From Hymenolepis diminuta (lineage: Eukaryota; Platyhelminthes; Cestoda; Cyclophyllidea; Hymenolepididae): a stretch of DNA of 64,000 bases. The notes beneath the pieces are model-generated. The model was not told where the DNA came from. It saw only the letters and a program-made list of their open reading frames with translations, and did no database searches. The DNA lies in NCBI GenBank assembly GCA_900708905.1, contig CAADRB010000005.1, positions 2,199,689-2,263,688 on the forward strand. Reading direction: 5' to 3'. Below are positions 1 through 10,428 of the stretch, piece after piece (position 1 is the stretch's first letter; each line of letters begins with the position of its first letter). Position numbers and translations under genes: made by a program.

Positions 1-61
1 ATTAACCACCGTACAACAGGAACTCAAAAATCTAATGACCACTTGATACTTTGATATTGAT

Positions 62-145
62 CACAGCAGCTTGCTGACTCCCTCTCCTTCACCGTTTATT
101 GGACCCCTCTGTTAACCGATTTCGGTTGCTTCCCACAACTTAAAA
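62..145 (+). repeat. Dispersed repeat, copy 1 (second copy near 56.7 kb)
   Basis: This stretch and 56685-56765 share an ordered set of blocks: a pyrimidine-rich lead, TTTATTGGAC, then TGTTAACCGATTTC followed by GTTGC and TTCCCACAA. The copies are in the same orientation. No coding is seen, and the family is not identified. Confidence 0.5.
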
Positions 146-2482
146 GTGTAAGATTTTTTGCATTGTTGTTGGCAAAAATAATAAGGAATCCGTGTGACTT
201 TTTTAAATAAAATTAATGCACAAATATTGGCATTTTCTTTATATTTTGAAATAATTTCTAAGAATTAGCAAAATCTCTCTTCAAAATTGTTTTGATTTGC
301 TTCTCCTGAAAGACTTGTGGAATGGATTCTAAATATGACCTTAAACTAGACTGAGGACAACTTTTCTGACAGATTCCTTATTATCTCCGACTTTTATCAA
401 TATATGTATATATATGTATCATTTATTTATATTATACTATTATTAATTATTTAACACAAATTCAATAGTAAGTTGTATAATTTCAATATGATCAGAACGA
501 GTTATTGATGTACAGAACCAAAAATACTAATGAAATGAATATTAAATTCATATTCTTACACATGGTCACTTAACAAGGTGATAAGATGCCAACCTCGGTA
601 GTAGGTTTTTTCCCAGTGTATTTTATGCAACCGATCAGTCTAATTTCAAAAGTACGCAAGTTTATTATTGATTGATTGCTACTGGTGGCGCTCAGGATAC
701 ATTAGAGAATAGAATAAAACAAGAAGTAAACCTTTCTGTTTTTGCAAATAATCGCAAAATCATGAAATACTAATGATTGATGATTATTACTGTCAGCCAA
801 AGGATGATAATCACGGCCGGCAGCAAAATTCCCATAAAGTGATTTGTGCACAAAAGAAACTAAGCTCATATTTATCGGTAAATGTCAGCTAACACTTTCC
901 GATGATTTGGCCACCATTCACTTTATTTAGTGAAACTGATTCATCATCACATCGTCCAGTTTCGCCCGTGTAATATACCACCATTGTGCTAATTAATTGT
1001 TTGTTCTTGGCGTAATAAGTTTGTGTTAGCCGGTGTCAGATGTTAGTGTCTTACATTAACTAATCATGATTCCAGTTACAGTATTTGCTAGATGGCTTTG
1101 GTAACATTTTTTTATAAATGCAAACCTTTCAAGACTTAAGGTAACTTAATCATCATATAGTTTGATTAGTTTCTAAGGGCTAGCAGTTATCAACAACAAC
1201 GACAATTCACGATAAGGATTCAAGAGGGTAAGAAGTAGATGAAGGATAGAGGAGATGAGAGGGAGGCGTAGGAGCTGGTAAATGACAAATTTGTGTCTGC
1301 CCTCCTCCTTTTACATGTATAAAAGACGCTTTTCATAGTTTCATAGAAAGAGGTAGCATAAACTGGTGAAATGGTTCCAGAAAGCGCTGCAGGGAAACTG
1401 AATCCCAGCAGGGCTTATCCGAGGTCCACTTAATTAGCTTTTCCAGTAAATTAACAAAAGCCACTGTTTCTGACTATCTCGTGTTAAAATTAATAGAAAT
1501 ACCGATATTTCCTTTTTTAATAAATGTCAGCATATTTGAAGCGATTCACTCTGTTTAATTATTCATGATTTATTTTCTTTTAAGACAGTATTAAAAGGAC
1601 CTCAGGACATGGTTACACTATCGTGTTCTCTGAGATGATCAACCATGTTCCTTTCCGATGTTCTAGCTAATTCTTCGGCTAAGTGACCTAGGATTTCGGT
1701 TAACGGTTTAATATTACGTGCATCTCAGCTAGCGGTGGGAATCTGTAATCAAATACCATCATACGCCAAAGGAAATATAATATTCCTTCCTTTAGATGTT
1801 ATCATCAAATATGATTTCTAATAGTTTTATTAAATATTGTAATATAGGAATAATTCAAAAAGTTATCGTTTTGTACGCTTTGTATTTAAATTTAATAGGT
1901 AGAATTTGATATTTTATGGCGAATTTTTGTTGCGCATCAGATATTTTACGTTTTTTTTCCTTAGAACCAAATGGAAAAAGTTTACATGCTTCTCTTCCTA
2001 ATTTGGAGCGTCAGCCTAGAGAAATCAATCAAAATTTGTGCAGCTGTCGCCGTTGATGTCTTTTTTCTCTCCTTGATGCATTCCAAGAGAATGTAATAAT
2101 AAATATCATTTAGTTTATTAGAAATGAAAAAGCAGATGGGTCCTTGTTGCATGACAATTCTGAATGATGCAATGACATATATTTTGATAAAACCAGTTGA
2201 TATACTGTGGATCAGAAACACAAGAAAGTAATAAGTCAAATCATTTGCATTACTATAACAGTTCGGAAGTGGTTGGAAAATCATCTCAGTAAACTGAGTG
2301 AGATATTAGGTTTGTATACAAGCGTTTCTCTGCGTAATTTCAGCAAGTTCGATGTTTCATTATAGTGGTTGACAGTTTTTGCGAAAATGTGAACCCTCAG
2401 AGTGGAATGATTTTACCGACATCCTATTGTTCCGATTGTCAGATGTTTATTGACAACTGTCACACCTAATAGTCACAAGGAA

Positions 2483-2526
2483 TTATATATATATATATAT
2501 ATTGATTGATTGATTGATTGACTGAT
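2483..2526. repeat. Compound microsatellite (AT)n-(TTGA)n
   Basis: About ten AT units are followed directly by about five TTGA/TTGAT-type units, the last with one substitution. It is a simple-sequence tract with no coding context. Confidence 0.85.
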
Positions 2527-3048
2527 TAACACCAGCTGTCCATGGTATTAGCACGCCAAATTTAATCGGAAATAACTCAATAAAAACGCTGCTAAACATC
2601 GTGAGGACTGGCCTCTGAAACCGAAAACTGCTACCCTTAATGACTGTCATGTGATTGCGACCAGTACAAACTCGGAGTTGTAAAAGGAAGAAGAGATAAA
2701 GGATTGTCGATTGATGAATCCTGTGAGTTTGCTCATTATTTTTAGGATTGAAGCCATAAAGGAATAGGGAACAAGAAAATATTTCAAAGAATTTATAGGA
2801 AAGAACGGGACCTAAGGTATTACATTCGATCGATTCAAGTCTCTGATCATTACAGTCCGGTCATTTTAAATGCATAACTCTCCGGTACTTAGAATAAGGT
2901 AAAGCAGTAATGGATTGGAAATGGAAATGTATTTCGATTATTGTTTTTGGCTCAAATCAATATCTGTAATAAATTTGACCAAAATCATAATTCAGTCACT
3001 CCGTCCTTAGATAGGGTGGGATCAATGACGTAACTTTGTTTTATAGTT

Positions 3049-3078
3049 CAAACTATAAAACTATAGTTTTATAGTTTG
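3049..3078. repeat. Perfect 30-bp palindrome
   Basis: The 15 bases 3049-3063 are the exact reverse complement of 3064-3078, with no loop. A further inverted half copy of the same motif (TTTATAGTT) lies immediately to the left at about 3040-3048, so the unit alternates orientation three times. Confidence 0.85.
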
Positions 3079-3964
3079 TATGAATAATTCTCCACGAAAG
3101 TATGTGTTGTATTTTTCTCTAAAGTTAAAAGCAGGATCTAGAAGCAAAGGGATTTATCATTAGACTCTAATTATAATTAAAAGATATTTCATTGCCAATA
3201 CTGATGGTAGAACCATTATTAAAATACATTTCTTATCAATTTTGATTGTAAACTAAAAGGAAGGATAGATATGGAAGTATTTTTGACGGAAAAATAAATA
3301 TACAATTCATATATAAATTGAGTCAAAATAATTTCAAAACTCTTTATTCCGTTTTGATATCAGTTTCCTTATAGAAAAGGCTTCACCCAATTTGTGAACA
3401 ATGTGAATTAAATACAATAAACTTCACTGCCTTGTGCTTCATTAACTTGGGACCGACAATTCAGTGGTGTATATACCAATGAAGGGACAATATATATTAA
3501 TTTTACATGAAAAACTATTTACCTAAGGCTTATGAATTAATGTTGAAATTGAATTTGAGATTTAAGTGATTGCACTTATATGATAATAGTATTCGATCTC
3601 TACACATGCAACAGCTAATTTGAAGACTGAATATTTATTAAAATGAACCAATCTTACAGTAAATATCGAATAAAAGACGTCAAAATTTTACAAATGATGC
3701 TAAAAATTAAGTTTTTAAATTGAATCTTGAAACTTAATGAAACAATCAAATTTTATGCGCACTTCGAATATGACCTAAAATATTGCGCCACTGTTACTTA
3801 TCTACGAAACGCGTGTCTGTCGTCTTTCGCGGTCCGCACGCAGTAATTCTTCTTAATAATCATTTCTCAGTTCATCTAAATGTGTTACTTGACGTTTTTA
3901 TTGAATTTATAATCGTCATTAATATTGCAAAATATGTACGGGGAATTTTTTCCGTTTATGCTTT

Positions 3965-3984
3965 TATATCTGCTTTTATTTCAG
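3965..3984 (+). promoter_or_regulatory. Splice acceptor ahead of POLR3F start
   Basis: A pyrimidine-rich tract ends in TTTCAG 20 bases before the POLR3F ATG. It could be the 3' end of a 5'-UTR intron or the acceptor for a spliced leader. The sequence alone cannot decide between them. Confidence 0.5.
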
Positions 3985-4004
3985 TTCTGAAGGTACCATT
4001 AACA

Positions 4005-7000
4005 ATGACAGACACTAAGAAGGGAATTAACTTACTGAATTTGCCAGACAAGTATAGTATTCGATAATTTTTACTATGATCTAGAATCATGGCGATCATT
4101 GTTGCCAATAATGAACCAGTCACTCAAAGGCACTTTGAAGAACAACTTCCAGATGTACCCGTTACTGAGCTCCTCCCTGTTCTCAATACCATGCAGAAAA
4201 AGGGTCAGTTAGAAGTTTTAGTAAACGCCGACCGAACACTTTCCTGGCAATTGCGAACAATCAAGAATATTGAGTAGGTTGTTCCATTTTTGGTTTATCT
4301 AACTTCCAAAATTAGAAAAATTAAATCTCTTACGGATCTTGATGAAAAGCTTGTCTACAATTGCATTCGCAAAAATGGCAATGATGGTGCTACTGTACGG
4401 ATTATTTCCCTGGATACCAAGATTCAGCAGGCGAAACTGCCAAAAATTCTCAAGTCACTTATCGCGCGAAAGATGATTAAGGAGTTACCGGTGATGGCTG
4501 GCAATAAGCAGAAGATTTACCTTCTTGCTGAACTTGAACCTAGCAGAACACTAGCTGCTAATACCCTGTTCGCTGGAGAATCTGGTGTTGATGTCGAATT
4601 TGTTTCTATGTTGAGAACGGCTTGTTTGAAGTATATTAACGACAAGGTAAATATAATGATTTCGAACTGTTATTATTATGATCTTATTTATTTATTGTAG
4701 GCCAACACTGCATCAACCGTCGCTGATCCATTTAAGAGAAGAAATGCATCCTATGTGACTGTTGAAGAGATTCATAATTTCATCACTACCAGCAAACTTT
4801 GCACAGTGAGTTCTTGATATAATTTTTCATATTTATGACAAAAATAGCGGTTAGGCTATTATTTCATTATATTGGAAGATATCTATAAGTATTTCTTCTG
4901 TATATTAAGCCGTTTTATTTGTTAAACGCTTTTTTGTGTTAATTATTGTTATATGGGTCTTTGTTACCAGTAACTGTTAAACACCTCGCTCATATGTTAT
5001 TGCAAAGTTTAATAGTCGTTGAAGTATGACTTTGCATTTTCGAAAACCACTTTTTAGTTGCATTCTTTACGAAAGTACGCTGATTTCTCATCTTTATGCT
5101 CCTATAACTCAAACCCCCATATATCATGCTTAGACGACTTTATCAATCCCCATTTTTCTATAACTTTCCTGTTTTATTTAAAAGCACACTCATACCCTCA
5201 CGTTCTTCCTTGTGGTGACTGTCATACCCTTGATTTGATCAAAGTCTCCGAGAATTGTCCCATATCTCTCATTCATTCTTCGTAATAATAATATCTCCAA
5301 AATCGATCTTGTCTGGGCTTACAACTAGATTCTTATGGCTGAAGTAAGTATTCTCAAAACTGCCATAGCCACCTGTTTGAATTCCTTGGAATGACGTTTG
5401 GTTTATGAAATGCATTTCAAATCCTCCAACGTTTTATTTATGAAGTGTTGCATGGTCTCGATTTTACCTCTACCCATGTCGACGACATACCGGTGACCAG
5501 TAAAACTGAGGAAGAACTGAAGAAACATTTGGGGATTGTTACTGAACGTCTGAATCTCCATGGACTCACCGTACACTTCCCCAAAAGCGAAATTTGACGA
5601 AATACTCTACCCTTTCTTGGTTATACCATTTCTGCTGAAAGTTTGCGATGAAAGAGATTCGCAATTCCTGCAACTAAAATCCCTCAACCAACCCCATCAG
5701 TTCCTAAGCATAAATTTTCGTCACAAATTTCTTCCCAGTTCCGCAGCAGTGATCTGCCCTCTCGCAGAACTTAATGTTCACGAAGGCTGAATTCTCTTTT
5801 CTCCCTGAAGCTGTAACAGAGTTTGAAGCAATTAAAACTCAACGCTTGCATATCAAGAACCATAGCAATTCTAACACCTCATAGATACTTTACAGATTGC
5901 TATTGGCGCAGCACTGAAACAGGAGAAAAGAACCGTGGTACTACTCCTTGCCTACTTCTCCTCCAAATTAACATCCACTCGTACTTGTTACAGCACTTTC
6001 AAGTGAGAGCTTTCAGCAGTCTATATGGGAGTGAAACATTTTTGGTATCTCCTGGAAAGTCGAAAATTCACAATGCTCACTAACCACAGGCCGCTGATTT
6101 ATACCAGTCGAGCCAGTTCTAATCGACATCTTGATTATATTCTACGGTTCACCAACGATGTCAGACACGTCAAAGGCACGGACAATATTATCGTGGGTTG
6201 ACTTTCTCGAACCGATGTCGAAACAGTAACAAAAAGCTTTGATTTTCATTCTCTTGCTGAAGCTCGACAGACTGACTCTGAACTATAAGAATTTTGACAC
6301 CTTCCAACTTCTCTCAAGTTAAGAGACGTTCCATTATCGACAACTCCAAGTTTGGTAATTTATGGTGTTTGGAAGGGTATATCATGACCCTTTGTTCCCA
6401 AACCCTTCCGTCGCCAGGTTTTCGATTCCCTCCACCATTCCTCCCATCCTGGCAAACGTGCAACAGCAGAACTCGTCACGGATTGTTTCATTCGATCTTT
6501 CTGTCTCAAATACATCGCAAATTGGCCAAAAAACATGCCAAGTTGATAAATTTACCAAAACCCTTCTTAGAACAGTTCCGCTACCGGACTCCAGATTTGA
6601 CCGCGTCCATATTTATATTGTTGATCCTCTCCCACTTTAATGGTTTCACCTATCTTCTAACCTGTATCGACCGTTCCACTAAATGGCAAGACTCATTTCC
6701 TAGAAAGATGGATCGCTACATTTGGCGTGCCTTCTAATATAACTACAGATCGCGGAACGCAATTTGCGTCCCATCTTTTTTCTGAACTCACTAACTTGCT
6801 TTTCACCAATCCTCCATATATCCCACCCGCGGAAACGGATGACCAATGCTAACCACTCGTAGTGAAAGGCGCGTACATTTCCCAGATCATTACCAAGCTT
6901 GAACACAGCTAACCACTGCTACTCCTCAAGCCTGCTCTTCATGACTTTTAAACCTCTTCGAATTTTCATATATCCCATTCTCCATTGGCTATTTGTTACT

Positions 7001-9000
7001 CGTGACATTTTGGTTAGCTCTCCTATAGTCTCCGTTGCAAGTCATTTTTGTGTTTACCATTCGTTCAATATTTTATTCCACCGTCTTGTACAAGCTTCCG
7101 TTTCCCTCATCTAATTCCTACAACCTCCCGAAAAGTGACACTTATGGTTTGAACAGAACAATTATATTCGGACCAATTCACAACCGGGAATTTATGTCGC
7201 CATTACGTATCTCAAGGCTGGGAGTAGGCTGGAGGATGACTATGCATTTCCAAAATTACTTTTTGATCACATTCTTTATGAAAATACGTTGACTTTTCGT
7301 CTTTATGCTCCTACGATCTAAATCCCTATCTATCATGTCATCTGCTTGTTCGCTTTCTCTCATCTCTCTGCCTAAATCGCTCGATTCCTCAATACACTTG
7401 GGCCTGCACTATTCTTTGTATTCTACTTTTTGCAATTATTATTTGCTGATGGCTATAGTCTTAGCAATAACGATCTAGTCCGCTTCATTAGTTCCTACAA
7501 GTTGGTGACTCTGCGAGCTTTCACCGTTTCCCTTTCATTTTTATTTAAAAAGTCTTCAGTTGCGCTTCATTTTAACATTTTGCTGTTGAAAGATTTATTT
7601 ATACGAATTTATAACCTTAAATCTGTAAATTGTTAGAATGCTCCCTTTTTATTTATACCGGCGGGACTTTGTTATATAACGTGTCGAGAGCTACGCACAA
7701 AAACCCATATGACTTCAGAGAGAACACGTCTACTAAATCACTTTTTCATGTATTGTGTCAGTTACAACCGTTTAGATAGGCGAATGAGATACACTTGATA
7801 ATAGGGGAGGCCAAACATACTCAAGTTTCCGTTTCTCTGAGGAAGTTTATCATGTAATTAGACACGGAGATCTCTGCTGTGCTAAAATCATTTCAGCTCT
7901 TATCCATCTGCCAGTGTCCTAGCTATTAGAAGAAAAGAAGATGAAAGAATTCGGCGAACATGAAACAGGGGAGAAATCCTCGAATCTAAACATTATTAAA
8001 TGAAGTAGTGGACTATATCTTGCGTAATATACTATACCTAACTTTATTTCCACTTCTGCTTAATCCCCTATCTTAACTCAATCTACACTCTCTAATTTTC
8101 CCTGTATTCAGATGTTCCACGATGAAAATTTTTTAATCCAACCGTGGGTAGCAAATGAACTGGTACTAGAGGTTATATTTTGTATCTCATCGATATAATC
8201 CCGCAGTAATGCAAAAAAATTACAATGTTTCATCGTATGAATCAACTGAAGTCGGTTAACAGTATGCCAACTAAATAGAGAGGGAGGCGAAGGGTGGAAA
8301 AGATATTGAAAGTAAAGTCAAGGCATCAAAGAGTCTTAATGCATCTGCTTTTTGGATTCGGGTTGTACAATATTTACTGAATGGGTAGTTTACATTCCAA
8401 AATTCAAATTTCATGATTCATCCCCTGGGCTACTGAGCAAAATCTTGCTCACGATATGCGGTACTTACCGACCAGTCACTAGTCGTTCTTGCTGCTTTAT
8501 TTTTTTTATAAAAGTTGCGGAAGTAGATTGGTCTCTGATGATATTCAATGTTCATGACATTGATGAAGATCTGCGTAATTCAAAAGTTAAAAAGCTTTCA
8601 TCTTTTGGTTAGATCTTGTGTCACAATGGAAGATGGAATTTATCATTATAGTCCTGAGTCATCAATCTTAGCAAAAGAACGATAATACATGCCGAATACT
8701 GTTGCTCGTAATGCGAATTTGCTTTATTTAAAGGTGCCTCTACTACCATCAGACGTAAAGATCGTCCTGGACGCTCTCTACTGGGGAGGTGAATTAGAGC
8801 GGAAGCAGTCTGCTGCAGCCACCACAGTTATGGAGGCTATTGCTGACAAGGACGATGATGATGATGAGGACGACGATAAAGATGCGGAAGTACGAATTAA
8901 TTCGACGCGAGGCGATGGCATTCGAAATTGTAAATACCGACTAGCTCCTAGGGCTTCTGGCTTTGCTTGCCTCGCTCGAGTTCCTTGCATATTCGCTTTA
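4005..9000 (+). CDS. POLR3F: DNA-directed RNA polymerase III subunit RPC6 (RPC34), 3' end unresolved
   Basis: This is a subunit of the RPC82/34/31 subcomplex that helps RNA polymerase III open promoters in the nucleus. Five exons join in frame: 4005-4051, 4085-4273, 4316-4646, 4701-4805 and 8734-9000 (introns 33, 42, 54 and 3928 nt). The 313 visible codons follow the family's winged-helix order: an N-terminal domain with QLPDVPVTELLPVL, a second with KIQQAKLPKILKSL, then VPLLPSDVKIVLDAL and the C-terminal YRLAPRA/ARVPC segment. Human RPC6 is 316 aa, so one short terminal exon is missing. Exon 5 carries an acidic run (DKDDDDDEDDDKD) not usual in the family. The family's closely spaced C-terminal iron-sulphur cysteines are only partly visible (PC before the donor at 9001). 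The fourth intron contains the decayed Ty3/gypsy element. I am confident of the gene but not of its end. Confidence 0.85.
5021..7640 (+). mobile_element. Decayed Ty3/gypsy-like retrotransposon in POLR3F intron 4
   Basis: Fragments in several frames follow the pol order of Ty3/gypsy elements. A reverse transcriptase piece at about 5420-5660 has HVDDIPVTSKTEEELKKH and FLGYTISAESL. A late RT/RNase H piece at about 6070-6200 has LTNHRPL and VRHVKGTDNI. An integrase core piece at about 6590-6790 has FNGFTYLLTCIDRSTKW and TTDRGTQFAS. Stops and frameshifts interrupt every part, and gag and protease are not recognisable, so it is a dead, internally deleted copy. A direct repeat of about 100 bp (5021-5130 and 7231-7340) brackets the pol remnants and may be what is left of the LTRs. 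A TGGTGACTC motif at 7504-7512 resembles the tRNA-Trp-type primer site of some flatworm gypsy elements; that part is weak. Confidence 0.75.
7685..7830 (+). repeat. Dispersed repeat paired with 46985-47180
   Basis: Ordered similarity to 46985-47180 in the same orientation includes GAGAGCTACGCACAA against GAGAACTACGTACAA and ATTGTGTCAGTTACA against ATTGTGTCACTTACA, with degraded sequence between. It lies just downstream of the Ty3/gypsy remnant and may be part of it or of a related element. Confidence 0.4.
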
Positions 9001-10428
9001 GTAAGCCTAATTATTATTATTTGTGTCTATAAAATATCAATTGGACTTTAAGTTGGGACGACCGAGGTTAAGTTTGTTCTTGGCGTTGTTACTAAGCTTT
9101 AACCAGTGAAAACTTTTGATACCATCGATCTGTTTTTAAAATCTGATATTTAATATTTGCTAAAATTCCTCAAAGTAGAGACAATAGAAAGGGCGTTAAC
9201 CCTGAAATGCACTTCATTTTTAACCAGATTTTACGTGCAGACTAAATTGAAGTGCCTTAGCATTGACAGTACGTGCGCACGCGCGCTCTAGAGACACGTC
9301 ATCCTGTCCGTGTGTGCTTGTACTGGTTAATTCTTATTAACAAGGGAGGTGGCAAAGTATGTTTCTCATCATAATAGCCCCATGATGTCTTTCCCTTATC
9401 CAGAGTTGTAAGTACATCCCTTAATGAGCTAGGGAAGTTTAGTTCATGTCTTGAAATCGGATAACTTGATTTCCGGCTTTTCGTGTGATAGTATCTCATG
9501 GAATAATAATTTCCAGCGCCATTTAGAAAAGCCCTCTCTAACGCTCACCACGGGTTGAGTGTAATCATAGAGCCTCTCGTGTGAGACTCAAATTATACTG
9601 CCCCCATATTAACCAGACTTAATCAGTGCGGTTGGCCACTTTGAGCTCGGAACCTCTGACATGACACACGTACACGGTGCTCAATGTGCCACCGATGCAC
9701 ATCGAACAGAATGAATTATTGTACATCATATTATCAGAATAATTGATAATTTAGTTCGATTAGATTTCATTTTCAATATATTCACTCAATTATTGTTCAA
9801 AGTGCATTTATTTAAAGAACTTATACGTAATTCTAGTAATATTGGAGAGAGCTCTACAAGGTTTTACTGTTATTTTTTGGCATTCCTTCTCGGCTTTGAT
9901 TTAACTCTGAAAATTAGATTCATAGAAACATTCTCTCTTCCTTTTAATTGAGCAACCTTGAAAGTGGAATACCTATATGAGAGTGCACATCCAGTGGCGC
10001 GAAAAGAATAGAAGTGCTTGAATGACCAACACCCTCTTTACACGCCTGTTCTACTCGGCGTGATGTTTAAGGTGAAATGACTCATGAGTGTTCGAATAGT
10101 AGTCAGCAGTTCACTTAATTATTGATTACCAGAATAATTTTAAACACCTACAGAACGAAGAAGGACAACATGAAAAGCGATTCTTCAATGTTTTTTTTTT
10201 TAGAATAAAAAGCGCAGTCGAGCGGCAGACATGACTTGTCCTCCTGAGGACCCAGTCTACAAGGCCTTTCTCGAAACAGTTGGACCTTCGTCCTCGAGTG
10301 TACATATTGCAGAAAAATGATTCCAACTCACTCCCTGCTACCTCCCTGCACACATTGAACAAAACAGTCCTTAAGTTCATAGGTAAATATTTATACACAG
10401 CTAAATTTCAACAACGGCTTTCTACTAT
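9001..10428 (+). other. POLR3F 3' region with candidate terminal exons; convergent with MRPL24
   Basis: The terminal POLR3F exon should lie here. A reading open from 10204 to its stop at 10320 follows a long T-tract ending in TAG and is in the right phase, but it shows no family similarity (it contains DMTCPPEDPVYKAFLETVG). A second phase-compatible reading starting at 9270 has VCLYWL, faintly like the family's cysteine-Tyr C-terminus, but a poor acceptor. Neither is assigned. A SINE-like copy occupies about 9530-9710. Confidence 0.4.
9530..9710 (-). repeat. tRNA-derived SINE-like element, copy A
   Basis: Read on the minus strand, it has a degraded tRNA-like head (GTGTGTCATGTCAGAGGTTC, with a B-box-like AGGTTCCGAGC). 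This is followed by a body shared with other copies: GGCCAACCGCACTGATTAAG, GTCTGGTTAATA, GGGGGCAGTAT and CTCTATGATTAC. The 5' part of the head (A-box region) is eroded. Confidence 0.55.

Larger units (their letters stand above)
1..3780. other. Non-coding 5' region of window
   Basis: I see no exon with recognisable protein similarity in this stretch. It is A+T-rich, with scattered short open frames that have no codon character. It holds a dispersed repeat near its start, a dinucleotide/tetranucleotide tract near 2.5 kb and a perfect palindrome near 3.06 kb, listed separately. Any promoter of the downstream polymerase III subunit gene should lie toward its right end. Confidence 0.6.

Noticed and set aside
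62..110. Possible spliced-leader RNA gene
   Set aside because: The match to the remembered taeniid leader is partial, there is no donor at the right place, and no Sm-type site or stem-loops were seen. It is kept only as a repeat.
8778..8990. Long antisense open frame opposite POLR3F exon 5
   Set aside because: It is a shadow of the acidic GAT/GAC repeat, giving a poly-Ser run. The plus strand has the conserved RPC6 sequence.
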